The notes: generated by a model from the sequence alone, not told the origin. 64,000 nucleotides of DNA from Clostridium_AD frigoriphilum (GCF_036541405.1 NZ_JAZHFS010000022.1:7907-71906), one strand, 5' to 3'; counted from the stretch's first letter, positions 27,589 through 36,318 are shown. Numbers and translations: made by a program.

Positions 27589-28953
27589 TTATTTATTAGT
27601 TTTATTGTATTTCTCAATGGCACTATTCGCTGTCTTTGCTGCATTATCTAAGGCTTCTTGTGGCGTTTGTTTTCCTCCAAGCATAGATTCGATGTTTGTT
27701 TCAGTTGCAGCTCTTGCTTCTGGGAATACACCGAGTAATGCTCCTTTTGAATCAGGAGTAGATGCATGTAATTGGTCTATAGCTGTTTGAAATTGTGGGT
27801 ATTTAACTAAATTATCCTTAACCTCTTTAAGATTATAAGCCTGTTTGTTAACAGGAAAATATCCAGTATTTGCATTCCAATACGCTTGCTCTTTAGCTGA
27901 TACCATGAACTTTAGAAATTCCCACGATGCTTGCTGTTTTGCTTCATCTTTTTTATCCATTATCCAAAGAGACGCTCCTCCTATAGAAACTCCACCTTTA
28001 TCAGTACTATTAACTTTAGGTAAAAATCCTGTTCCTACCTCAAACTTCTTATTTACGCCAGTTAAAACTGAACTTAGAGATGCCGTTGAATCTAAGTACA
28101 TTGCTGTATTACCAGCCATAAATGCATTCTGAGTATCCTGGGTTTTACGTCCGAAGTTTCCTACATCACCCGAATCAACTAACTTTTTCCATTCATTTAA
28201 CACAGTTAGTCCACCACCATTTTTGTTGTATTCAACTGTTGTTGCAGCTCCGGTTCTTCCGTTACCATTGTTTGCATAATTTTTGCCTTGCTTAATCATA
28301 AATTGTTCAAAAAACCAAGCATATATAGGCATTGCATATCCATATTGAGTTACTTTACCTGACGCATCCTTTTTTAAAAGTTTCTTTGCCATAGTTTCAA
28401 CTTCTGTTAAAGTTTTAGGTGGAGTATTTGGGTCAAGTCCCGCAGCTTTAAATGCAGTTTTATTATAGTAAAGTATTGGTGTTGAAGAATTAAAAGGCAT
28501 AGAATTCAATTTTTTATTTACTGTATAATATGCGAGAAGATTTGGCTCAAGGGTAGAGGTATTATATTTTTCCTTATCAATAAAATCCTGAACTGGAACT
28601 ATAGCCTTACTATCAATCATATATCTTGTTCCTATATCATAACACTGCATAACATCTGGGCCCGAATTACTTAACTGAGAACTTTTCAATTTGTTAAGTG
28701 CTGCATCATAATCACCTTGGAATTGAGCAGTAACCGTGATGTTTTTTTGAGAATCATTAAAATCTTTTACCAATTTATTAAGTGAAACTCCTAGGTTTCC
28801 CCCCATCCCATGCCAAAATGTAATGTTAACATGTTCTGCTTTAGCACCCGTTACGGTTTTAGAACTTGATTGCTTAGCCTCGCTACCACACCCACTTAAC
28901 ATTGAAGCTGAAATCATAACTGCAAGCATTGTTGAAACCAGTCTTTTTTTCAT
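27589..28953 (-). CDS. ugpB: Extracellular solute-binding lipoprotein, glycerol-3-phosphate type
   Basis: A 454-residue family 1 solute-binding protein. The N-terminus is a lipoprotein signal (basic MKKR, hydrophobic core, lipobox MLSGC with Cys at about 22). The mature part has the fold's landmarks: VNITFWHGMGGNLGVSLNKL, MPFNSSTPILYYNKTAFKAAG and GGASLWIMDK. The WHGM motif with the SSTPILYYN stretch matches the UgpB group, which binds sn-glycerol-3-phosphate or its diesters. It is the third gene of a ugpA-ugpE-ugpB operon behind a Pho box (30793-30831), beside a glycerophosphodiesterase. AAGGGGG precedes the ATG. No ATPase gene is present. Confidence 0.85.
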   Translation of the reverse strand: MKKRLVSTMLAVMISASMLSGCGSEAKQSSSKTVTGAKAEHVNITFWHGMGGNLGVSLNKLVKDFNDSQKNITVTAQFQGDYDAALNKLKSSQLSNSGPDVMQCYDIGTRYMIDSKAIVPVQDFIDKEKYNTSTLEPNLLAYYTVNKKLNSMPFNSSTPILYYNKTAFKAAGLDPNTPPKTLTEVETMAKKLLKKDASGKVTQYGYAMPIYAWFFEQFMIKQGKNYANNGNGRTGAATTVEYNKNGGGLTVLNEWKKLVDSGDVGNFGRKTQDTQNAFMAGNTAMYLDSTASLSSVLTGVNKKFEVGTGFLPKVNSTDKGGVSIGGASLWIMDKKDEAKQQASWEFLKFMVSAKEQAYWNANTGYFPVNKQAYNLKEVKDNLVKYPQFQTAIDQLHASTPDSKGALLGVFPEARAATETNIESMLGGKQTPQEALDNAAKTANSAIEKYNKTNK

Positions 28954-28990
28954 TAATAAATCCCCCTTGAAATATAGATATTTTTTATTA

Positions 28991-29812
28991 TTAACCTTTA
29001 ACTGCCCCTGACGTCATTCCATCAATTAGTTGTTTTTGACCAATTATAAATATAAATATAGATGGAATTATGATTATTATAATTCCTGCAAGCATCATAC
29101 CAAATGATTGTACTTCTGAAGATTGAAGCATAGTCATTCCAATTTGAACTGTCCTCATCTCTGGTTTACTTGTTATAAGTAAAGGCCACATATATTGATT
29201 CCAAGTTAATAGGAACATATAAATTCCTAGCGACCCAATTATAGGTTTTGAAATAGGCATAAGAATTTTAGTTAAAAACTGAAGCCCAGTGCACCCATCT
29301 ATGATTGAAGCTTCTTTAAGTTCTATAGGAACTGTTAAAAAATATTGTCTCATCATGAAAATTCCCATAGCTGATGTTAAATATGGTAATATGAGCCCTG
29401 TATATGTATCTAGTAAATTTAATGAACTTATTGTCAAATAGTTAGATATAATAATTGCCTCTCCGGGAACCATTACTGTAGCAATTATTATTATGAATAA
29501 AATTTTTTTACCTTTAAATTCATAAAATGCAAAAGCATAAGCGCTAAGACAAGAAGTTATTATTTGCCCAACAGTTACAGCTGTCGCTACTACCAAACTG
29601 TTAAATATAAACCTAAATATAGGAATCGCCGCAATTACCTCCTTATAGTTACCAAGAAAAAAGCTCTTAGGTAAGAATTTTGGTGGCATAGTATGAATTT
29701 GATCTGTCGTCATAAATGTTACAGACAGTGCATATAAAATCGGAGAAATAATAAGTAATCCGACAGCAAGATTTGTTAAAAGTAAAATTATATTGCTTTT
29801 TTTATTTTCCAT
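28991..29812 (-). CDS. ugpE: Glycerol-3-phosphate-type ABC permease, UgpE subunit
   Basis: A 273-residue MalG/UgpE-type inner-membrane permease with six predicted helices. The cytoplasmic EAA loop reads ELKEASIIDGCTGLQFLTKI and contacts the ATPase. The C-terminus GQKQLIDGMTSGAVKG is the usual end of this family. Its ATG overlaps the stop of the upstream permease (TAATG at 29812), so the two are translationally coupled. It works with UgpA and the lipoprotein to import glycerol-3-phosphate. Confidence 0.88.
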   Translation of the reverse strand: MENKKSNIILLLTNLAVGLLIISPILYALSVTFMTTDQIHTMPPKFLPKSFFLGNYKEVIAAIPIFRFIFNSLVVATAVTVGQIITSCLSAYAFAFYEFKGKKILFIIIIATVMVPGEAIIISNYLTISSLNLLDTYTGLILPYLTSAMGIFMMRQYFLTVPIELKEASIIDGCTGLQFLTKILMPISKPIIGSLGIYMFLLTWNQYMWPLLITSKPEMRTVQIGMTMLQSSEVQSFGMMLAGIIIIIIPSIFIFIIGQKQLIDGMTSGAVKG

Positions 29813-30732
29813 TAAGAGTAATGCACTCCCTTCTTTTCATAACTAAATTGAAACATTGCTATAACAAACATAAGAATAAATAATATAATTGACTGCGCAG
29901 ATGCGGTATCAAACCTACCATTAAAAAACGCTTCTCTATAAATAGAAAATACCAATACATTTGTTGAATTTCCAGGTCCACCATTCGTTAATATATTTAC
30001 TTGTCCAAATGATTGAAATGCATTCATAATATCCATAAATACCATAAAAAATAATGTAGGTGATATCATTGGAATAATAATTTTAAATAATTTTCTAAAA
30101 TATCTTGCCCCATCAATAGATGAACTTTCAAGTATTTCCTTTGGAACATTCTTTAGACCCGCTAAAATAAATATAAAGTTTACTCCTATATTCATCCAAA
30201 TGGTTACAAACGCAACAGATAAGAGAGCCCAATGTGGGTCTATTAACCACCCAATGCTTGTTTTTAAAATATTATTAAGCATTCCTATACTTGGGTGGAA
30301 AATTATCCCCCAAATAATTGATGCAGATGCTGATGATACTGCTATTGGAACAGCAAACATTACCTTTGATATTCCAATTCCTTTTACTTTATTGTTTGCA
30401 AGTAGTGCTAAAAAAAGACCAATAATTACGGATGGAATAGTTGTAATAAAAACAAATTTCATTGTCACAACTAGGCTATTTATAAAATCTGCTGAAGTAA
30501 ATATCTCTACATAGTTTTGAATACCAATAAATTCTTGAAATCCTCCATGAGCATTTGTTAAACTAAAACTCATATATAAAGTTTTAAAAAACGGATAATA
30601 AACAAACAGTCCAAACAATAATAAACTAGGAAATAAAAATGCATATGGTTCTAATTTTCTTTTTAAACCTATCCTAGTTTCTTTTGATTCCAGTTTGATT
30701 ACTTCTTTTTTCGTTGAAATAATTTCACTCAC
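29812..30732 (-). CDS. ugpA: Glycerol-3-phosphate-type ABC permease, UgpA subunit
   Basis: A 306-residue MalF/UgpA-type permease. After a short charged N-terminus, the first helix is YAFLFPSLLLFGLFVYYPFF. The EAA loop is EILESSSIDGARYFRKLFKI, and the NILTNGGPGNSTNVLVFSIY stretch is characteristic of sugar/G3P permeases. It starts at GTG 30732 with GGGAG nine bases upstream. First gene of the operon, 60 bases downstream of an 11-bp-phased Pho box, so expression should rise when phosphate is scarce. Confidence 0.88.
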   Translation of the reverse strand: MSEIISTKKEVIKLESKETRIGLKRKLEPYAFLFPSLLLFGLFVYYPFFKTLYMSFSLTNAHGGFQEFIGIQNYVEIFTSADFINSLVVTMKFVFITTIPSVIIGLFLALLANNKVKGIGISKVMFAVPIAVSSASASIIWGIIFHPSIGMLNNILKTSIGWLIDPHWALLSVAFVTIWMNIGVNFIFILAGLKNVPKEILESSSIDGARYFRKLFKIIIPMISPTLFFMVFMDIMNAFQSFGQVNILTNGGPGNSTNVLVFSIYREAFFNGRFDTASAQSIILFILMFVIAMFQFSYEKKGVHYS

Positions 30733-30792
30733 TATATTCTCCCTTCTAGTTCATATATTAATTTATTACAATTACTATTGTAGATGCTTTAT

Positions 30793-30831
30793 GTTAAGGA
30801 AAAAGGTAATTATTGTTAAGGTTAAGTTAAG
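30793..30831 (-). promoter_or_regulatory. Pho box upstream of ugpA
   Basis: On the minus strand CTTAAC units begin at plus positions 30831, 30820 and 30798, which is 11 and 22 bases apart. A degenerate unit sits in the empty slot near 30809. An extra CTTAAC (30826) lies out of phase. Six-base TTAAC-type units with 5-bp gaps are the PhoP-binding pattern of Firmicutes. A TACAAT -10 candidate (plus 30777-30782) follows at suitable distance. Confidence 0.65.
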
Positions 30832-30858
30832 TGAATTTTTACAAGTTTTAAAATATAA

Positions 30859-30898
30859 AGAACCCCATTGTTTTATTAAACAACAGAGTTCTTGTATA
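30859..30898 (-). terminator. Terminator of the glycerophosphodiesterase gene
   Basis: A long stem (AGAAC..GTTCT outer pairs, with wobble pairs inside) and a four-base loop, just after the stop at 30914 on the minus strand and followed by a T/A-rich stretch. It separates the gene from the Pho-box-driven ugpA promoter. Confidence 0.6.
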
Positions 30899-30913
30899 TG
30901 ACTAGCATAGTAT

Positions 30914-31645
30914 TTACTTTTTAATATTTGTTAAAACTTTCTTTAATTTATCCGGATAATTAGTAATTATCCCGTTAACTCCAGCTTCAATTAACTTTTT
31001 CATAGATTCTTCACTATTCACTGTAAATGGATTTACTAAAAGGCCCTCTTTTTTTGCGTCATCAATAATTTTCTTATTAATTGAAATATAATATGGATGT
31101 AACGCATCTGCCCCAGTATATTTACAATACGCTTCTGGATGATAAAGTCCAGCCATGTATAAAAGCCCTGTTTTTATTTCTTTAGAAATCTCTTTGCAAT
31201 GTACCATAGAGTAATGGTTAAAACTAGATAATATTACGTTGTCTTGATAATTATATTTATAAATCATCTCTATAAGTTTTTCTTCAATGCCTGGATATAT
31301 AACTTCACCATTTTTTATCTCTATATTTAATAATATGTTATTTTCTTTAGCTAAAATAATTAACTGCTCAGCAGTAGGTATCGTTTCATTATTATAATTA
31401 TCATTAAACCAAGAACCAGCATCTAATTCATTTAAATCAACAAATCTAAAATCTTTTACAAGTCCCGTTCCATTTGTGGTTCGGTCTACATTCTCATCAT
31501 GAATAATCACAAGTACTCCATCCGAAGTCATCTGAATATCAGTTTCAATACCAGTAGCCCCAAGTTCAATTGCTTTTCTAAAAGAAAGCATTGTGTTTTC
31601 CGGAAAATAGCCACTAGCACCCCTATGTGCATAATTGATCACCAT
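30914..31645 (-). CDS. ugpQ: Glycerophosphodiester phosphodiesterase
   Basis: About 243 residues. It hydrolyses glycerophosphodiesters to glycerol-3-phosphate plus an alcohol. Catalytic motifs of the GDPD barrel: YAHRGASGYFPENTMLSF (His-Arg, Glu-Asn), GATGIETDIQMTSDGVLVI (Glu, Asp) and IHDENVDRTTNGTG (His-Asp-Glu). The C-terminus ends with the usual GVNGIITNYPDKL. No signal peptide, so it is cytoplasmic as UgpQ is. GGGAGG is spaced seven bases from ATG 31645; the upstream ATG at 31660 overlaps this site. Located beside the Ugp uptake genes, it would feed the same pool. Confidence 0.9.
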   Translation of the reverse strand: MVINYAHRGASGYFPENTMLSFRKAIELGATGIETDIQMTSDGVLVIIHDENVDRTTNGTGLVKDFRFVDLNELDAGSWFNDNYNNETIPTAEQLIILAKENNILLNIEIKNGEVIYPGIEEKLIEMIYKYNYQDNVILSSFNHYSMVHCKEISKEIKTGLLYMAGLYHPEAYCKYTGADALHPYYISINKKIIDDAKKEGLLVNPFTVNSEESMKKLIEAGVNGIITNYPDKLKKVLTNIKK

Positions 31646-31738
31646 ACAAATACCTCCCATTATATTCTCACTCTTTTAGTATAAGAAATTACTAGAATAA
31701 ATATTACTATTTTAAATTCACTTATAATTACATTATAA

Positions 31739-31775
31739 ATTAACATTGTTACAAACATATTAAAACAATGTTAAT
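31739..31775. terminator. Hairpin after the cardiolipin synthase gene
   Basis: A perfect 12-bp stem (ATTAACATTGTT and its inverse) with a 13-base loop lies 22 bases past the stop of the cardiolipin synthase gene on the minus strand. A run of A/T flanks it on both sides. Confidence 0.6.
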
Positions 31776-31797
31776 TAAAAATATACTTTATTAAATT

Positions 31798-33279
31798 TCA
31801 AGCAATAGGAGTAATAAAACGCCAAACAGATTCATAGATTTTTTTCCACAAACCACGCTTAGAATAAGTTTCAATATCAAATATTGTACAATCTTTGATA
31901 TCATTTAAAAATGTATCACGACATTTAATTGCAAATTCATTATTATAAATAAATGCATTAATTTCATAATTAAGACTAAAACTTCTAATATCAATATTTG
32001 CAGTTCCTATTGTTGAAACGTGATCATCAATAACAAGTGTTTTGGAATGAAGAAACCCTGAATGCAGATATACCTTTACTCCATACTTTAAGAGTTTTGC
32101 CACATTTAATAATGAAACAGCATAAATAGGTTTTTTATCTGGTATACCAGGAAGCATTATTCTAACATCAACACCACCAGCAGCTGCCATCCTTAGCGCA
32201 TCTAATATAGTTTTATCTGGAATAAAATACGGCGACTGAATATATAAATATTTTTTGGCAGTTGTAATCATCTTAACGTAACTATCTTTTATAGAGTCAT
32301 TTCTACTACTAGGCCCACTTGAAAGTATTTGGACTCCTATATTTCCTTCTTCAATAGGATCATAAAAACTTTTTAATAACCTTTCATCAAACTTTAATTT
32401 AGCCCTATTTATCTTTCTAAAACTTTGATTTTGCAAAAAAACCAAATCAGACCAAAACCTTGTTTGAAATGAAAGTACACTGTAACCAGTCAAACGTATG
32501 GTTGTATCCCTCCAAGGTTTATTTATTTTTTTCAAACCGAAATATTCGTCACCCACATTAATTCCACCAGTATGAGCAATTTTACCATCTAAAATAACTA
32601 TTTTTCTATGTAATCTATAATTTACAAGCAATAAACTTTTTATAATAGATGGCAAAAATCTGTACACATGCCCACCAGCTTCTTTTAACTCCTTAAAATC
32701 ACTCATATGAGTATGTAAAGACCCAATCCCATCATATATTAAAGTTACTTTCACTCCCTGGCTTGCCTTTTCTTCTAAAAGAGATATAAATTCTTTACCT
32801 ATCTTATCTTTTGCTTTAAAAATATAATACATTACTTCAATACTTTTTGTAGCATTTCTAATATCTTCAAAAAGCATAGAAAATGTTTCCTTAGCATTTA
32901 ATAAAAGTTCTACTTCATTATTTTGAGTAAAATAACACATTATATTTTTTGAGTTCATAGTAATCAAATCTCTGTATTTTTCAGTTTCTACTTCTCTAAA
33001 TTGTATTTTATCCGTATCAATATTATGAATATGTTGCTCTAGCACTTTATTGTACTTTTCTTCTATTTCGCCCATACCATACTTTTTTGACATGATACGC
33101 ATTTTATATTTACTACCAACCAAGAAATAAAAAATAAAACCAACATAAGGTAAAAAAAAGAATACTAAAAGCCATGCAAATATAACTCTCGTATCACTTT
33201 GTTTTATAAAAATTAGTTTCAAAACAGACATTATATTAAACACATATATAAATATTAAAAAAATAGTTGATAAATCCAT
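31798..33279 (-). CDS. cls: Cardiolipin synthase (phospholipase D family)
   Basis: About 493 residues. It condenses two phosphatidylglycerols to cardiolipin and glycerol at the membrane. Two N-terminal helices (about 1-55) precede two phospholipase-D catalytic motifs, RLHRKIVILDGKIAHTGGIN (about 219-238) and GFLHSKTLVIDDHVSTIGTA (about 398-417). Both HxK(x4)D sets are intact. Start chosen at ATG 33279, spaced five bases from GGGGGA; the upstream ATG at 33291 lies in that site. Probably monocistronic. Confidence 0.93.
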   Translation of the reverse strand: MDLSTIFLIFIYVFNIMSVLKLIFIKQSDTRVIFAWLLVFFFLPYVGFIFYFLVGSKYKMRIMSKKYGMGEIEEKYNKVLEQHIHNIDTDKIQFREVETEKYRDLITMNSKNIMCYFTQNNEVELLLNAKETFSMLFEDIRNATKSIEVMYYIFKAKDKIGKEFISLLEEKASQGVKVTLIYDGIGSLHTHMSDFKELKEAGGHVYRFLPSIIKSLLLVNYRLHRKIVILDGKIAHTGGINVGDEYFGLKKINKPWRDTTIRLTGYSVLSFQTRFWSDLVFLQNQSFRKINRAKLKFDERLLKSFYDPIEEGNIGVQILSSGPSSRNDSIKDSYVKMITTAKKYLYIQSPYFIPDKTILDALRMAAAGGVDVRIMLPGIPDKKPIYAVSLLNVAKLLKYGVKVYLHSGFLHSKTLVIDDHVSTIGTANIDIRSFSLNYEINAFIYNNEFAIKCRDTFLNDIKDCTIFDIETYSKRGLWKKIYESVWRFITPIA

Positions 33280-33396
33280 GTTGTCCCCCATAAGTATTAT
33301 ATTTTAGGTGATTAAGTTCAACCTATTTAATAACTATTATACTTCAACTAACATGATAAATATTATAAAATCTTATGTATATTAAATAATATTTTA

Positions 33397-33430
33397 AAAT
33401 AAGCCACTTCTGAGATGAAGTGACTTATTT
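33397..33430. terminator. Terminator of the Gly-rich repeat protein gene
   Basis: AAATAAGCCACTTC pairs with GAAGTGACTTATTT (one mismatch) around a six-base loop, right after the stop codon at 33438 on the minus strand. T-runs flank it on both strands. Confidence 0.75.
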
Positions 33431-33437
33431 ATTACTC

Positions 33438-33944
33438 TTAATAGGTATTATAATAATAATCAAAGTAAGGATCATAAGGATAATAATTATAATAATATGA
33501 ATTAAGATAATAAAAGTAGTTAATATCTGGATAATATTTTTGTCCGTAATATCCTCCATGTGCTTGCCACACCTTAGGTCCATGCCAACCTCCAGGTCCG
33601 TGTCCACCTCCAGATCCAGGTCCTCCTCCAGGTCCGTGTCCACCTCCAGGTCCAGGTCCTCCTCCAGGTCCGTGTCCACCTCCAGGTCCATGTCCACCTC
33701 CAGATCCAGGTCCTCCTCCAGGTCCATGTCCACCTCCAGGTCCATGTCCACCTCCAGATCCAGGTCCTCCTCCAGGTCCAGGACGATATCCTCCTTCGTC
33801 TTCAAAATCTTCACTAGTATAGTCTGGCATCATTTGATCCTGTAACATATAAGTATCATCACATATTTGTGGGCAACATTTGCAATAATTATATGTTTGT
33901 ACTGGTTGTAATGGACTTAACACTTGATGATTTATTTTGTTCAT
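33438..33944 (-). CDS. Gly/Pro/His repeat protein with Tyr-rich tail (spore-coat-like)
   Basis: A 168-residue low-complexity protein. The N-terminus (1-50) is hydrophilic with a CKCCPQIC cysteine cluster. Residues about 53-118 are eleven six-residue repeats of GPGGGH, GSGGGP and GPGGGP types. The tail (about 125-168) is extremely Tyr-rich (YFYYLNSYYYNYYPYDPYF). No signal peptide. Such composition is typical of spore coat and exosporium proteins, where Tyr can be cross-linked, but no family is recognised. GGAGAG precedes the ATG. The repeat DNA is open in other frames too; this frame is chosen for its start signal, cysteine-bearing N-terminus and terminator. Confidence 0.7.
   Translation of the reverse strand: MNKINHQVLSPLQPVQTYNYCKCCPQICDDTYMLQDQMMPDYTSEDFEDEGGYRPGPGGGPGSGGGHGPGGGHGPGGGPGSGGGHGPGGGHGPGGGPGPGGGHGPGGGPGSGGGHGPGGWHGPKVWQAHGGYYGQKYYPDINYFYYLNSYYYNYYPYDPYFDYYYNTY
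33589..33786. repeat. 18-bp tandem repeat, 11 units
   Basis: Units of the form CCTCCAGGTCCGTGTCCA and CCTCCAGATCCAGGTCCT (plus strand) repeat without spacers from 33589 to 33786. Two unit types alternate irregularly, showing expansion by unequal exchange or slippage. Period 18 keeps the reading frame and leaves all overlapping frames open. Confidence 0.9.
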
Positions 33945-34011
33945 ATAAACTCTCCATAAAATTAATTACAATATTATAGTATTCAAACATACCCGAAATG
34001 TAACCATCGTT

Positions 34012-35676
34012 TTACTCTAATACTAATTCCTGAATAGATTTCCCTGGCGGTACTATTGGATATACCCCCTCTTCTTTATCTATTACACAATCTATAAGCA
34101 TAGGCCTTTTTTCCTTTGTTACTATTTCTAGTACATTATTTAATTCATCTGTACTTGTAACTCTATATGCTTCAATACCATAAGCCTGTGCAAGCTTTAC
34201 ATAATTTACTTCATCACCAATATCTGTTTCACTATATCTTCCATTGCTAAACATTCTCTGCCACTGTCTTACCATTCCTAGGGTATGATTATTCATAATC
34301 ACAGTAATTATAGGAAGCTTATACTTCGATATAGTTTGAAGTTCATTGCAGCTCATTCGAAAACTTCCATCCCCGGTTACTAGTAGTACCCTTTTGTCTA
34401 AATTACCCATCTGACTTCCAATTGCAGCCCCTGATCCAAACCCCATTGTTCCAAGGCCTCCTGACGTTATAAATGTTCTAGGATACTTGAATTTCCACAT
34501 TTGAGCAGTCCACATTTGATGTTGTCCTACATCAGTTGTGACAATTGTATCTTCCTCAAGAGCTCCATTTAAACATTTGAGCACATCAACATGCGTAAAA
34601 TTGTTTTCTTTTATATTTACATTATTTGTTACCTTAAAATTCTCTATCTCCTCCTGCCATGACTTCCTATTCTTTTGCTCCATATGAGAAATTAAATTTT
34701 CTAGTATTGTATTCATATCTCCCACCAAAGACAAGTCTACTATCTTGTTTTTATCTATTTCTGTTTCATCTATATCAATCTGAATTATTTTTGCAGATGG
34801 TGCAAATTCGTCTCCTTTCCCAATTACCCGATCACTAAATCTTGCACCAATTGCTATAATTAAATCACTCCTTGTCACTGCTAAATTTGTCTCACGAAAG
34901 CCATGCATTCCCACCATTCCAAGAGATAATTTATGATCTCTTGGAATGGTGCCAAGTCCCATTAATGTATTTGCCACAGGAATATCGCAAAGTTTCGCAA
35001 ACTCACAAAATTTCTTTGAGGCATTAGCTGTTTTAATTCCACCACCAGCATAAATTATAGGTTTCTTTGAATCCTGAATCATAAGAACTGCCTCTTGTAT
35101 TTTTTTCATCTCTATATTAATAGTTGGTGTTTGTATTTTATTTTCTTTTTCTAACATTTTATATTCCGTTTCACTTAAGAATATATCCTTTGGGATATCA
35201 ATAAGTACTGGCCCCGGCCTTCCACTTTTGGCTATTTCAAATGCTTCTCTTATAATACCTGCTAATTCTTTTTCATCTTTTACAATGCAACTGTGCTTTG
35301 TAATAGATAAAGTTATTCCCATTATGTCTATTTCCTGAAAAGAATCACGTCCAAGCAAACTCCGTGCAACCTGTCCTGTAATTACAACCATTGGAATCGA
35401 ATCCATATATGCCGTTGCTATTCCAGTTATAGTATTCGTTGCACCTGGACCTGAAGTTACAAAACAAACTCCAACTTTTCCTGTGGACCTTGCATACCCA
35501 TCTGCTGCATGAACTGCCGCTTGTTCATGGGCCGTTCTAATGTGAGTGAAATAATCAAGTTCATCGTATAGCGCATCATAGAGTGGAATCACAGCTCCAC
35601 CTGGATATCCAAATACAATATTTGCCTCTTGCTCTTTTAAACACTTAAGTACTATTTGAGCTCCATTAAGTAACAT
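34012..35676 (-). CDS. ilvB: Acetolactate synthase, large (catalytic) subunit
   Basis: A 554-residue thiamine-diphosphate enzyme. It makes 2-acetolactate or 2-aceto-2-hydroxybutyrate for branched-chain amino acids. N-terminal motifs: FGYPGGAVIPLYDAL, then AHEQAAVHAADGYARSTGKV with the catalytic Glu. The central FAD domain includes GMVGMHGF. The ThDP-binding motif is GDGSFRMSCNEL...NNHTLGM near 440-472. It follows ilvN by 27 bp in the same operon, under the T-box leaders. GAAGGTG precedes the ATG. Length is normal. Confidence 0.96.
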   Translation of the reverse strand: MLLNGAQIVLKCLKEQEANIVFGYPGGAVIPLYDALYDELDYFTHIRTAHEQAAVHAADGYARSTGKVGVCFVTSGPGATNTITGIATAYMDSIPMVVITGQVARSLLGRDSFQEIDIMGITLSITKHSCIVKDEKELAGIIREAFEIAKSGRPGPVLIDIPKDIFLSETEYKMLEKENKIQTPTINIEMKKIQEAVLMIQDSKKPIIYAGGGIKTANASKKFCEFAKLCDIPVANTLMGLGTIPRDHKLSLGMVGMHGFRETNLAVTRSDLIIAIGARFSDRVIGKGDEFAPSAKIIQIDIDETEIDKNKIVDLSLVGDMNTILENLISHMEQKNRKSWQEEIENFKVTNNVNIKENNFTHVDVLKCLNGALEEDTIVTTDVGQHQMWTAQMWKFKYPRTFITSGGLGTMGFGSGAAIGSQMGNLDKRVLLVTGDGSFRMSCNELQTISKYKLPIITVIMNNHTLGMVRQWQRMFSNGRYSETDIGDEVNYVKLAQAYGIEAYRVTSTDELNNVLEIVTKEKRPMLIDCVIDKEEGVYPIVPPGKSIQELVLE

Positions 35677-35703
35677 GTTATCACCTTCTTTTTAGTTTTT
35701 TAA

Positions 35704-35970
35704 TTAAATCATCACCTTCGGTGCTGCAAACTCACCTTTAACCTCTTCAATTTCATATACATTTATAATTTTTCTAAGCTGCATCATCGCTTGTTCTATC
35801 CCTAAATTAGAGTATTCCTCTATTGTTATCCTTAAATCTGAATATCCATCAATTTCAACTTCTGTCATTACTAATCCTTTTATTTTAAATTCTTTTCTCC
35901 TTAAAGTGTTTGTAACTCTTACTAATGCGTCTATACCATGTTCCACCTTTGCACTTATAGTTTTATACAT
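35704..35970 (-). CDS. ilvN: Acetolactate synthase, small regulatory subunit
   Basis: An 88-residue ACT-domain protein (ISAKVEHGIDALVRVTNTL, FKIKGLVMTEVEIDGYSDLR). It binds valine and controls the large subunit. It is a short one-domain form, about half the E. coli IlvH length. AGGGGGAG lies six bases before ATG 35970; the upstream ATG at 35994 has no site. The gene order small-then-large is the reverse of the usual order in E. coli. Its 3' end resembles the relic at 36253-36318 between the T-boxes and the 23-bp repeats near 27.4 kb. Confidence 0.88.
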   Translation of the reverse strand: MYKTISAKVEHGIDALVRVTNTLRRKEFKIKGLVMTEVEIDGYSDLRITIEEYSNLGIEQAMMQLRKIINVYEIEEVKGEFAAPKVMI

Positions 35971-36002
35971 TACAACTCCCCCTTTTACTCGCAAATAAAA
36001 AA

Positions 36003-36240
36003 TCTTCCATACCTATAAACATAATTGGTTATGTTTATAGGGACGAAAGATTCGTGGTACCACCCTAATTCATAATTCAAATCAATGAATTACCTCATTA
36101 TTTTTACAGCTCAGGAGTGATTATTACATATCTTTAAAACATCAACTCTCAGCAAACGTTGACTCTCTGTGGTTTTAAATATGATATTTTTATCTCCTTC
36201 ATAGCTTTATCCATTATTTTATTTTATTTTTTATACCTAT
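36003..36240 (-). promoter_or_regulatory. T-box riboswitch 1, proximal to ilvN (predicted Ile specifier)
   Basis: On the minus strand the leader runs from AATAATGGATAAAGCTATG to a terminator just before ilvN. The 14-base T-box core AGGGTGGTACCACG is at plus 36053-36066, immediately before the hairpin around TCGTCCCTATAAACATA. The GAAGGAGATAAAAATAT (AGUA-like) stretch near 36190 and ATAATCACTCCTGAGC near 36120 place ATC (Ile) at the specifier position. Uncharged tRNA-Ile would stabilise the antiterminator and allow ilvN-ilvB expression. The specifier is read by pattern and not by folding. Confidence 0.88.
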
Positions 36241-36252
36241 AGAATTTAATTA

Positions 36253-36318
36253 TTAAATCATCTCCTGCGGAGCTGCAATATTAACGACTTCTTCTATTTA
36301 CATTTATACTTACCTAAG
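36253..36318 (-). pseudogene. Relic of an ilvN 3' end between the two T-boxes
   Basis: Reading the minus strand, CTTAGGTAAGTATAAATGTA and GCAGCTCCGCAGGAGATG followed by ATTTAA match in order the last 80 or so bases of ilvN (CTTAGAAAAATTATAAATGT; GCAGCACCGAAGGTGATG followed by ATTTAA), with small deletions that break the frame. The final codons read A-A-P-Q-E-M-I-stop against A-A-P-K-V-M-I-stop in ilvN. The last 23 bases equal the repeat at 27433-27478, so a spreading short repeat is the alternative explanation. Confidence 0.5.

Noticed and set aside
33589..33786. Possible CRISPR array
   Set aside because: Repeats are contiguous 18-bp coding units without spacers, and no cas genes are present.
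33425..33845. Two further long open frames over the repeat (acidic Asp/Glu/Leu/Val and Ser/Arg repeats)
   Set aside because: They are by-products of an 18-bp tandem repeat, which keeps every frame open. Only the frame at 33438-33944 has a ribosome site, a non-repeat N-terminus and a terminator.
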